Below, piece after piece: positions 1-5,452 of a stretch of DNA of 10,435 bases. Both the position numbers and the translations under genes were made by a program. Under the pieces are notes generated by a model that was not told where the DNA came from, searched no databases, and saw only the letters and a list, made by a program, of their open reading frames with translations. The DNA comes from Nitriliruptoraceae bacterium (GTDB lineage: Bacteria; Actinomycetota; Nitriliruptoria; Nitriliruptorales; Nitriliruptoraceae), in assembly GCA_007134165.1 (NCBI GenBank), contig SLLJ01000421.1, positions 1-10,435 of the forward strand. The letters are read 5' to 3'. Within the stretch, counting starts at the first letter, position 1, and each line of letters begins with the position of its first letter.

Positions 1-50
1 ACCTCGAAGCCTCTGACCTTGACGACAACGACCCAACGCCCGCGGCCTGA
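1..50 (+). CDS. C-terminal tail of an upstream gene (partial, tentative)
   Basis: From base 3 an open frame enters the window and ends at a TGA at 48-50, reading LEASDLDDNDPTPAA. The acidic, proline/alanine-ending composition is typical of a protein C-terminus. The frame is too short to assign a family, and the adjacent frame starting at base 1 also stays open until 66. If real, this gene lies 49 bases upstream of the flavoprotein gene on the same strand and could share its transcript. Confidence 0.3.
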   Translation, partial: LEASDLDDNDPTPAA

Positions 51-99
51 AGCGCTGCCGAACTGATGTCCGCAGCCCTGGAGCTGCGAGGAGCCTGCC

Positions 100-1575
100 A
101 TGACGAACCAGAACGCCACCACGACCCACGCGCCTCCTGCCCGTGCTGCGCTGCCCGCCATCATCCAGGGCGGCATGGGGGTGGCGATCTCCGACTGGCG
201 GCTGGCCCGTGCGGTCGCGCTGACCGGGGAGCTCGGGGTGGTGTCAGGCACGGCGCTCGAGGTGGTGTGTGCCCGCCGGCTGCAGGACGGCGACCCCGGC
301 GGACACGTGCGCCGTGCGCTGGCGCGCTTCCCACTGCCCCACGTCGCCGAGCAGATCATCGACGCCTACTACCTCGAGGGTGGCCGGGCCGAGGGCCAGC
401 CCTACCGCGCGGTGCCGATGTTCTCGGCGCGTCCGGCGCGCCGGCTGCAGGAACTGACGGTGGCGGCCGGCTTCGTCGAGGTGGAGTTGGCCAAGGAAGG
501 ACACGACGGCGCCGTCGGCATCAACCTGCTGCGCAAGATCGAGGCGCCGATCCCCTTCGTGCTCTACGGCGCGATGCTCGCCGGGGTGGACGCGGTGCTG
601 GTGGGCGCGGGCAACCCCCACGAGCTGCCCGGCATGCTCGACGCGCTGGCCGGGGGCCAGGACGTGGAGCTCGGCCTGCGGGTGCAGGGCGCAAGCTCGA
701 CGCAGGATGCCCGTATCCGCTGCTCGCCGGCGGCGCTGTTCGACGGCGCGCCGCCGCGTACCGCCCGGCCGCACTTCCTGGCGATCGTGGCCTCCAACGA
801 CCTCGCCGAGGGCCTGGCGAACTCTCCAGCCTCCCGGCCTGACGGGCTGGTGGTCGAAGCCCCCGCTGCCGGAGGACACAACGCGCCGCCGCGTGGTCCG
901 CGCCGAGTCGACGAACGCGGGCAGCCCGTCTACGACGAGCAGGACGCGGTCGACCTCGTGGCCATGGCCGAAATCGGGCTGCCGTTCTGGGTGGCCGGTC
1001 GCGCCGGCACCCCCGCCAGCTTCGCCGCGGCGCGTGCCGCCGGTGCGGTCGGGGTGCAGGTCGGCACGGCCTTCGCGCTGTGCCGCGAGTCGGGCATGAG
1101 TGCGACCCTGCGCGCCACGGTGCTCGAGCAGGTCGCCCAAGGCGAGGTCGAGGTGCGCACCGACTGGCGGGCCTCACCCACCGGCTTCCCGTTCAAGATC
1201 GTCGAGGTGGACGGCACGCTGTCGGACCCGGACGTGGTCGAGGGCCGCGAGCGGGTCTGCGACCTCGGGGCCCTGCGGGTGCCCTACGAGCGCGAGAACG
1301 GGGCGCTGGGCTACCGCTGCCCCGCCGAACCGCTTGCCTCCTACACCGGCGCCAAGCACGCCCGCGAGGCCAACACGGTGGGCCGCACCTGCCTGTGCAA
1401 CGCGCTGCTGGCCACTGCCGGCTACGCCCAGACCCGCCGCGACGGCCGGGTCGAGCCGCCGCTGATCACGGCTGGTTCCGATCTCGGACCGGTGGCCGAG
1501 CTGCTCGAGCGCCACAGCAACGGTGAGCGCTCCTACGGCGCCGCGGATGTCGTCGCCTATCTCCGCGGGAGCTGA
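100..1575 (+). CDS. nitronate monooxygenase / PfaD-like FMN TIM-barrel protein, long form
   Basis: The 491-residue product resembles the nitronate monooxygenase (2-nitropropane dioxygenase) family, cytosolic FMN TIM-barrel enzymes that oxidise alkyl nitronates; PfaD-type enoyl reductases share the fold. Visible marks are the N-terminal QGGMG (residues 23-27), GINLLRKIE (140-148), the EAPAAGGHNAPP segment with the candidate catalytic base His260, AGRAGTPA (299-306), and the flavin-phosphate strand GVQVGTAFA (318-326). The protein is about 120-150 residues longer than a typical ~350-residue enzyme. The extra C-terminal part carries Cys387, Cys407, Cys431 and Cys433 in YRCPAEP and RTCLCNAL contexts, which I believe are conserved in the long subfamily. 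The ATG start has GAGGAG at 88-93, six bases upstream. The true substrate is unknown, and an enoyl-reductase-like role cannot be excluded. It is convergent with the heliorhodopsin gene. Confidence 0.85.
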   Translation: MTNQNATTTHAPPARAALPAIIQGGMGVAISDWRLARAVALTGELGVVSGTALEVVCARRLQDGDPGGHVRRALARFPLPHVAEQIIDAYYLEGGRAEGQPYRAVPMFSARPARRLQELTVAAGFVEVELAKEGHDGAVGINLLRKIEAPIPFVLYGAMLAGVDAVLVGAGNPHELPGMLDALAGGQDVELGLRVQGASSTQDARIRCSPAALFDGAPPRTARPHFLAIVASNDLAEGLANSPASRPDGLVVEAPAAGGHNAPPRGPRRVDERGQPVYDEQDAVDLVAMAEIGLPFWVAGRAGTPASFAAARAAGAVGVQVGTAFALCRESGMSATLRATVLEQVAQGEVEVRTDWRASPTGFPFKIVEVDGTLSDPDVVEGRERVCDLGALRVPYERENGALGYRCPAEPLASYTGAKHAREANTVGRTCLCNALLATAGYAQTRRDGRVEPPLITAGSDLGPVAELLERHSNGERSYGAADVVAYLRGS

Positions 1576-1577
1576 GA

Positions 1578-1611
1578 GCCCGTTGGGCGGGGAGCGGCGG
1601 GCACTCCCGCC
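1578..1611. terminator. hairpins between convergent genes (possible bidirectional terminator)
   Basis: The 58-base gap between the flavoprotein stop and the heliorhodopsin stop holds two short GC-rich hairpins. One is GCCC-GTT-GGGC at 1578-1588. The other is GGCGGG-CACT-CCCGCC at 1596-1611, a 6-bp perfect stem with a 4-base loop. There is no U-tract. Position between convergent stops favours termination, but hairpins this short are common by chance in such GC-rich DNA. Confidence 0.35.
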
Positions 1612-1633
1612 AGCGACCCCCCGGCGCTCGGGC

Positions 1634-2413
1634 CTACACCCGCAGCACGTTGGCGAACACCAGCCAGGCCAGCAGCGTCTTGGCGGCCAGGCTCAGGATC
1701 ACGTAGACGTACTCGCCGTAGACGTAGTCGCTCCAGCGTCCCTTCTGGCGGTACTGCAGCCACATGTTGAGGCCGAAGGTCCAGAACAGGACGAACTGCA
1801 CCACCAGGATCACGTACACGAAGCCAGGGACCTGTCCGCCACCCGCTGCCGTGTAGTAGGCGATCAGCGCCCAGGGGACCAGCCCGAACAGCGTGCCGAA
1901 CCAGAAGGCGCTCATGTCGGGGTCGTCGGGGGACTCGCGCCGCTCCATCAGCAGCCCGAAGACGATCATCGACGAGTTGGCGGCGAAGATGCCGACCAGT
2001 GCGCCCACGTCCCAGATGCCCACCAGCATCGCGATCAGCACGACCATCACCGACGAACTGATCGAGTACTCGATCCAGCGGGCGTAGCCGGCACGCTCGT
2101 CGAGCTTGCGCTCGTACCAGCCGCGCAGCGGCCCGGCGGTCAGCAGGTGGTCGGCGGCGGCGAACAGCACGAACACCGCCACCCACACCCCGACCCCGAC
2201 GGTGGCGACCAACTCCGCGGGGTTGGGTTCGCCCCGGATCGCGGCCGGCACCGGGTCGTCGCCGAGGAAGCTGGCGAACACTGGGAGCGCGAAATCGTTG
2301 CTCAACGCCAGGATCACCACCGCCTGGGCCAGGTGCACCAGCCCGATGACGAGGTTGAAGCGGCGCAGACGGGCGTAGCGCGCGTCACGGTCGGGGATGG
2401 TCGGGGCGGACAT
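1634..2413 (-). CDS. heliorhodopsin
   Basis: This 259-residue, seven-helix retinal protein belongs to the heliorhodopsin family, which has inverted membrane topology (N-terminus inside) compared with type-1 rhodopsins. The retinal Schiff-base lysine is Lys245 in ILSLAAKTLLAW. The counterion is Glu115 in RWIEYSISSSVMVVLIA, the most diagnostic family stretch. His27 (VIGLVHLAQ) and His89 (AADHLLTAG) occupy the places of the conserved histidines His23 and His80 of the reference protein 48C12, and Ser241 sits four residues before the lysine as in that protein. Other family signatures are ALSNDFALPV (36-45), SSMIVFGLLMER (147-158) and FWFGTLFGLVPW (170-181). Length matches the family (~250-260). 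The ATG start is preceded by GAGGAG with short spacing. No carotenoid or retinal synthesis gene is in the window. Heliorhodopsins usually have slow photocycles and no pumping, so a photosensory or regulatory role is expected; the partner is unknown. Confidence 0.96.
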   Translation of the reverse strand: MSAPTIPDRDARYARLRRFNLVIGLVHLAQAVVILALSNDFALPVFASFLGDDPVPAAIRGEPNPAELVATVGVGVWVAVFVLFAAADHLLTAGPLRGWYERKLDERAGYARWIEYSISSSVMVVLIAMLVGIWDVGALVGIFAANSSMIVFGLLMERRESPDDPDMSAFWFGTLFGLVPWALIAYYTAAGGGQVPGFVYVILVVQFVLFWTFGLNMWLQYRQKGRWSDYVYGEYVYVILSLAAKTLLAWLVFANVLRV

Positions 2414-2600
2414 GGCTCCTCACGGATCGGTGATCGGTGGTCGCTACGCAGCATCCGCCGCAGCGAACGGCCCGGTTCGGATGCGGTTCGCTGACGGTCA
2501 CCGTGCGCTGACGGTTGCGTCCCCACCGTACCCTCGTCGGTTCCGGATGCCGGCGGTGTCGCCGGCCCAGTGGTCCCGTCCCCCCGTCGGAGGAAACTTC
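2414..2600. promoter_or_regulatory. divergent regulatory region, heliorhodopsin / small membrane protein
   Basis: This 187-base region separates two divergently transcribed genes and must hold both promoters if neither is read from farther away. It has a cluster of repeats: AGCGAAC at 2462-2468 pairs with GTTCGCT at 2486-2492; GGTTCG recurs at 2474 and 2485, 11 bases apart (one helical turn); and CGCTGACGGT is directly repeated at 2489-2498 and 2506-2515, 17 bases apart. GGAGGA at 2589-2594 is the ribosome binding site of the rightward gene. I see no convincing -35/-10 pair. The repeats suggest an operator, by inference only. Confidence 0.4.
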
Positions 2601-2981
2601 GTGGTCTCGCTCACCCGCAGCCTCGGCGCCGCGCTGCTCCTGGTCGGTGTCGTCGCCTACGTCTCCACCGGCGCGGAGAGCATCACCGCGCTGTTCCCGG
2701 CCTTCCTCGGGCTGCCACTGCTGGTGCTCGGGCTCATCGCCGGTCGGGAGTCGGCCCGGCAGCACGCCATCCACGGTGCCCTGGTACTCGCGCTGTTCGG
2801 GCTGCTCGGCTCCGCGATGCCGCTGATGGACCTCCCAGCGCTGCTCACCGGCGGTGAGGTCGAGCGTCCGGTTGCCACGGTGACCTCGGCGATCACCGCC
2901 CTGGCCTGCCTGATCTACCTCGGCGTCGGTGTGCGCTCGTTCCGCGCCGCCCGCCGCTCCGGCGGGTCGATGGCCGCCTGA
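2601..2981 (+). CDS. conserved small multi-pass membrane protein, function unknown
   Basis: The product is 126 residues with about four hydrophobic segments: roughly residues 8-24, 28-47, 57-76 and 92-112. The C-terminus is short and basic (RSFRAARRSGGS), suggesting it lies on the cytoplasmic side. The GTG start was chosen because GGAGGA lies at 2589-2594 with a six-base spacer; the frame stays open upstream to 2397 but that part has no good start signal and would overlap the heliorhodopsin promoter region. The pattern TGAESITALFPAFLGLPLLVLGL followed by HAIHGALVLALFGLLGS looks like a widespread uncharacterised membrane family, but I cannot name it. It is divergent from the heliorhodopsin and 113 bases upstream of the carbonic anhydrase-like gene, so co-regulation with either is possible. 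No catalytic motif is visible. Confidence 0.8.
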   Translation: MVSLTRSLGAALLLVGVVAYVSTGAESITALFPAFLGLPLLVLGLIAGRESARQHAIHGALVLALFGLLGSAMPLMDLPALLTGGEVERPVATVTSAITALACLIYLGVGVRSFRAARRSGGSMAA

Positions 2982-3036
2982 CGGACCCGGACTGTGACCC
3001 CTCGCCCGCGCCTGCGATGATCCGTTCCACAACCGA

Positions 3037-3053
3037 GCACGGACCCGCCGTGC
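3037..3053 (+). terminator. short hairpin between membrane protein and carbonic anhydrase genes
   Basis: GCACGG-ACCCG-CCGTGC forms a 6-bp perfect stem with a 5-base loop, 55 bases after the stop of the small membrane protein gene and about 40 bases before the next start. It could be a weak terminator or a leader structure of the carbonic anhydrase-like gene. No U-tract follows, and chance occurrence is plausible. Confidence 0.25.
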
Positions 3054-3094
3054 CGGTGGTGGTATCCGCCATGACGAGGAGGTACGAGCACGCC

Positions 3095-3979
3095 ATGATC
3101 GAGGTCATCTACCGCATCGGTGAAGGTCCCCAGGACGCCGACGGGCGGCCACAGACGGCCGCAGAGGCTCGTGCACTGCTCGAACAGGGCAATGACGCAC
3201 TGGTCGCCCTGCTGGCGGAGCCAAGCTCGGCATCCGGTGCCGAATCCGGTGCCGAGGGCCCGACCCGCCGGATCATCGAAGTCGGAGCGGGCGGGTTCGG
3301 CTTGAGCAGCCCCGCCGACGGGGCACGGCGCCACGTACCGTTCGCCGCGGTGCTCGGCTGCGCGGACGCCCGGGTCCCGATCGAGCTGATCCTCGGCCGG
3401 GCGTTCAACGACCTGTTCGTGCTGCGGGTCGCGGGCAACGTGCTCGCTCAGGAGATCATCGGCAGCATCGACTACGCGATCGGCAACCTGCCCAGCATGC
3501 GCCTGGCGGTCGTGCTCGGCCACACCAAGTGCGGGGCGGTCACCGCCGCCGCGCAGGCCTACCTCGACCCGGCCCAGTACCTCGGACTGTCCGCCGAACA
3601 CCAGCTACGCTCGATCGTGGACCACCTCTTCCCGGCCGTGCGTCTGGGTCACGCCGCGCTGCTGGAGGTCGCCGGGGCGGATGCCGCGGGCCAGCCCGGC
3701 TTCGCCCCCGCGCTGGTCGAGACCTCGGCGGTGCTCAACGCCGCGATCCAGGCCGCCTCGCTGCGCAGCGAACTCGCCAGCTACGACGTCGAGGTGGTGC
3801 AGCCCGTGTACGCGGTCTACGACCTGACCTCCCACCGCATCGGCACGCCCGTCGTCATCGACCCGGCAGCGCCTGCCGCGCGGCTGGCCGACCCGCCGGC
3901 GACCGCCGAGGGGTTCGCCTCGCTGGCCCGCGAGCTCGCCGACAGCCCGGCGGTGCGCGGGTTGCTCGCGGCGGCGTGA
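3095..3979 (+). CDS. beta-class carbonic anhydrase-like protein, enlarged form
   Basis: Beta-carbonic anhydrases are cytosolic zinc enzymes that interconvert CO2 and bicarbonate. The zinc ligands are present: Cys89 in GCADARVP, and His143 and Cys146 in LGHTKCGAV. The Asp91-Arg93 dyad that gates the zinc site is intact. FNDLFVLRVAGN (residues 104-115) and IIGSIDYAI match the family core, and EARALLEQGNDALVALL near the N-terminus resembles the usual first helix. At 294 residues the protein is longer than the typical 200-230; extra sequence lies between the first helix and the zinc Cys (low-complexity SSASGAESGAEG) and after the zinc Cys146 (roughly residues 152-222). The ATG at 3095 follows GAGGAGG (3076-3082) with a 12-base spacer; the in-frame ATG at 3071 and one at 3017 are alternatives. 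Catalysis is likely but not certain, because enlarged relatives are poorly studied. Confidence 0.85.
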   Translation: MIEVIYRIGEGPQDADGRPQTAAEARALLEQGNDALVALLAEPSSASGAESGAEGPTRRIIEVGAGGFGLSSPADGARRHVPFAAVLGCADARVPIELILGRAFNDLFVLRVAGNVLAQEIIGSIDYAIGNLPSMRLAVVLGHTKCGAVTAAAQAYLDPAQYLGLSAEHQLRSIVDHLFPAVRLGHAALLEVAGADAAGQPGFAPALVETSAVLNAAIQAASLRSELASYDVEVVQPVYAVYDLTSHRIGTPVVIDPAAPAARLADPPATAEGFASLARELADSPAVRGLLAAA

Positions 3980-3984
3980 AGAGC

Positions 3985-4014
3985 GCCCACCTCGCCGGAC
4001 CGGGGGCGGTGGGC
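3985..4014. terminator. bidirectional terminator between convergent genes
   Basis: The 41-base gap between the carbonic anhydrase stop and the repressor-gene stop is almost filled by one hairpin. GCCCAC (3985-3990) pairs with GTGGGC (4009-4014), and after a 2-base bulge CGCC (3993-3996) pairs with GGCG (4005-4008), with an 8-base loop. There is no U-tract, which is common for terminators in GC-rich actinobacteria. The position between convergent stops supports use from both sides. Confidence 0.5.
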
Positions 4015-4020
4015 TTGGGT

Positions 4021-4287
4021 TCAGGACAGCTCGAGGAAGGCCTGTTGGAACTGCTCGAGGTCGTCGGTCGCGTCGGTCGTGCGCACGCACCGCTCGATGC
4101 CGTCCACGGCGAGCTGCACCCCGACTCGGCGCAGCGCGGTGCTCGCGGCGGCGATCTGGCGCAGGACCTGCTGGCAGTCGGCGTCCTCGCCGAGCATGCG
4201 CTCCACCGCCCGGACCTGTCCCTCCACCCGGCGCAGGCGGCTGCGTGCCCGTCGCAGCGGCTCCTCGCCGAGTTGTTCGACGTTCAT
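4021..4287 (-). CDS. CsoR/CstR-family (DUF156) transcriptional repressor
   Basis: This 88-residue all-helical protein belongs to the CsoR/RcnR/CstR family of DNA-binding repressors that sense Cu(I), Ni/Co or reactive sulfur. LRRVEGQVRAVERMLGEDADCQQVLRQIAAASTAL is the family core. Cys38 and Cys67 are 29 residues apart, the same spacing as the ligand cysteines Cys36/Cys65 of M. tuberculosis CsoR. The Cu(I) ligand His (His61 there) falls on Gly63 (DGIERC), so the classical Cys-His-Cys copper site is incomplete. That two-Cys arrangement resembles CstR, which forms di-/polysulfide links. The ATG is preceded by GAGGGAG with normal spacing; the upstream extension of the frame lacks family sequence. 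It lies 98 bases downstream of the VKOR-like gene on the same strand, and a CsoR-type palindrome sits upstream of that gene. Autoregulation of the pair is inferred. Confidence 0.9.
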   Translation of the reverse strand: MNVEQLGEEPLRRARSRLRRVEGQVRAVERMLGEDADCQQVLRQIAAASTALRRVGVQLAVDGIERCVRTTDATDDLEQFQQAFLELS

Positions 4288-4325
4288 GGCTCGCGGCTCC
4301 CTCTGGCCCTGGCCGCCCACGGTAG

Positions 4326-4356
4326 AGCGGCGGCCGTCGTGGTGACGGCCGCCGCT
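4326..4356 (-). terminator. strong perfect hairpin between VKOR-like and repressor genes
   Basis: AGCGGCGGCCGTC at 4326-4338 is perfectly complementary in reverse to 4344-4356, giving a 13-bp stem with a 5-base loop. It lies 30 bases after the VKOR-like stop and about 38 bases before the repressor start. No U-tract follows on the minus strand. It may be a terminator or attenuator that lowers repressor expression relative to the membrane protein, or an mRNA stabiliser; which one cannot be told from sequence. Confidence 0.6.
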
Positions 4357-4385
4357 GAACGGCAGGGTGAGGGACGCGGTTGGTG

Positions 4386-5012
4386 TCAGTTGCCGGGCAG
4401 GGGCAGCTGCGGGATCGACCACAGCACCAGCATCGTCATCGCCATCGTCGCCACGAACGCGGCCGGCCAGATGCGTGCTGCGGGGACCACCGGGGCGGCG
4501 GTCGCGCCACCCCGGCGGCGCACGATCACCTCGATGGCGAACAGCAGGGTGGTGGCGGTGGCCGAGACCATGCAGAACGGGCAGATCGCGCCGATCGGGA
4601 CCAGTTGGAGGTAGACGAACCCTGCCGAGGCGGCGACCCCGCCGGCGGTGACGGGCAGCAGCAGCCGCTCGAGCCACGCGTTCTTGGTGGTCAGCCAGGT
4701 CGCTCCGGCGGCGATCATGGCGATGTAGTAGACGGCTCCGATGGTGGCCAGCGGGATCGGGCCGACATACGCCCAGGGGCTGGTGATGACCTGCATCGCG
4801 CCCTGCGGCTCGGCGCCGGCGGGCAGCGGCAGGACCCAGAAGTGGATCGCGGTGAGCAGCATGCTCGCGCCCCAGCCGACCACCGCAACGCCGATGAAGG
4901 TGCGGATCAGGCGGTTGATCAGCCGATCGTCGCCGGCGGCCGGGGCGGTCGTGACGGTCGCGGCGGTGGGGGCCGGGGCGGTCGTGACGGTTGTGTCGAG
5001 GGTGTCGGACAT
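4386..5012 (-). CDS. VKOR-like integral membrane thiol oxidoreductase lacking loop cysteines
   Basis: The 208-residue product matches the bacterial vitamin K epoxide reductase family, membrane proteins that pass electrons from a DsbA-like partner or their own thioredoxin domain to quinone. After a Thr/Ala-rich cytosolic leader (residues 1-30) come about five hydrophobic segments (roughly 36-59, 84-104, 117-140, 145-166, 182-200). TSPWAYVGPIPLATIGAVYY (77-96) is the family segment after the first loop. The active-site CXXC is Cys144-Pro-Phe-Cys147. These are the only two cysteines in the protein: the loop positions that normally carry the shuttle pair read GAMQV (71-75). No thioredoxin domain is fused and no DsbA gene is nearby, so electron flow would have to differ from the standard scheme. 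The ATG has GAGGT (minus strand, 5020-5024) seven bases upstream. Gene is first in the unit with the CsoR/CstR-type repressor. Confidence 0.85.
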   Translation of the reverse strand: MSDTLDTTVTTAPAPTAATVTTAPAAGDDRLINRLIRTFIGVAVVGWGASMLLTAIHFWVLPLPAGAEPQGAMQVITSPWAYVGPIPLATIGAVYYIAMIAAGATWLTTKNAWLERLLLPVTAGGVAASAGFVYLQLVPIGAICPFCMVSATATTLLFAIEVIVRRRGGATAAPVVPAARIWPAAFVATMAMTMLVLWSIPQLPLPGN

Positions 5013-5095
5013 CGTCGCTACCTCGTGGGGATCAGGGCGGGTGGGGAGGGCGCGGCAGGTGGCCGGCCCGGTACGGGTTCAGAGGGCGGCCCCGG

Positions 5096-5109
5096 TACCC
5101 CCGGGGGTA
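5096..5109. promoter_or_regulatory. CsoR-family operator palindrome
   Basis: TACCCCCGGGGGTA is a perfect 14-bp palindrome, the classical form of CsoR/CstR operators (TA, a C-run, a G-run, TA). It lies 84 bases upstream of the VKOR-like start codon on the side where the unit's promoter must be. Because the repressor is encoded in the same unit, negative autoregulation is the simplest reading. The oleA gene is divergent and 343 bases away, so an effect on it is possible but less likely. A clear -35/-10 pair for the leftward promoter was not found. Confidence 0.75.
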
Positions 5110-5231
5110 TGCCGTCTCGGCTGCAGTAAACGCCGTCGGTGCTTCCGGTTCATCCCGCCGCGGTCCCCCGTCAGCGAGATCGTTGCCTCTGGCCCCAGTC
5201 CCCGGGATCTTCGGCCCCCTCCAGCAGGCCT

Positions 5232-5259
5232 CTTAGCGTGCGGTGAGCGCACGTATACA
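5232..5259 (+). promoter_or_regulatory. possible ole promoter with palindrome in the spacer
   Basis: CTTAGC (5232-5237) and TATACA (5254-5259) could serve as -35 and -10 with a 16-base spacer; the -10 matches the consensus in four positions. CGTGCG-GTGAG-CGCACG (5237-5253), a 6-bp inverted repeat, fills that spacer, a placement typical of MerR-type operators but also consistent with a simple repressor site. The predicted transcript would have a leader of about 185 bases before oleA. The -35 is poor, so this is a weak call. Confidence 0.3.
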
Positions 5260-5452
5260 GCGGATGGTCGATGCCGGCCGACGATACGCATCGGCGACCC
5301 GGCCCGGGACCCAGGAGGGCACGAACGAAGGGACGGCCACCGGCGACCTGACGCCGGCGTAACCTGGGTCCCCAGCAGCAGATCGCCGGGGGATCCGCAC
5401 CCGCCCCCTCCCCGCCGTGGCGAGTCCCGCGGCCCACGACCTCGAGGACGCC

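Larger units (their letters stand above)
5013..5452. other. 440-base divergent intergenic region (VKOR-like unit / ole operon)
   Basis: No convincing gene is seen here. The left part has the ribosome binding site and CsoR-type operator of the leftward unit. The middle, about 5232-5259, has a palindrome within a possible rightward promoter. The right part ends in GAGGA (5444-5448), the ribosome binding site of oleA. Between 5270 and 5310 there are further partial inverted repeats (CGATG / CATCG). In-frame sequence from a GTG at 5417 would lengthen OleA by 12 residues but lacks a good binding site. Confidence 0.6.

Noticed and set aside
1523..2494. A 323-residue open frame antisense to heliorhodopsin
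   Set aside because: Its Gln/His/Asp-rich composition is the typical complement of a membrane protein gene; the heliorhodopsin on the other strand has diagnostic residues.
2397..2600. An upstream start for the small membrane protein
   Set aside because: The extension is not hydrophobic or conserved-looking, crosses the divergent control region, and lacks a binding site as good as GGAGGA at 2589.
3529..4614. A 361-residue plus-strand open frame crossing the carbonic anhydrase, repressor and VKOR-like genes
   Set aside because: It overlaps three supported genes in other frames, has Arg/Gly/Ala-biased composition and no family pattern.
5417..5452. An upstream GTG start for OleA
   Set aside because: The added residues (MASPAAHDLEDA) have no counterpart in OleA, and the ATG at 5453 has GAGGA just before it.
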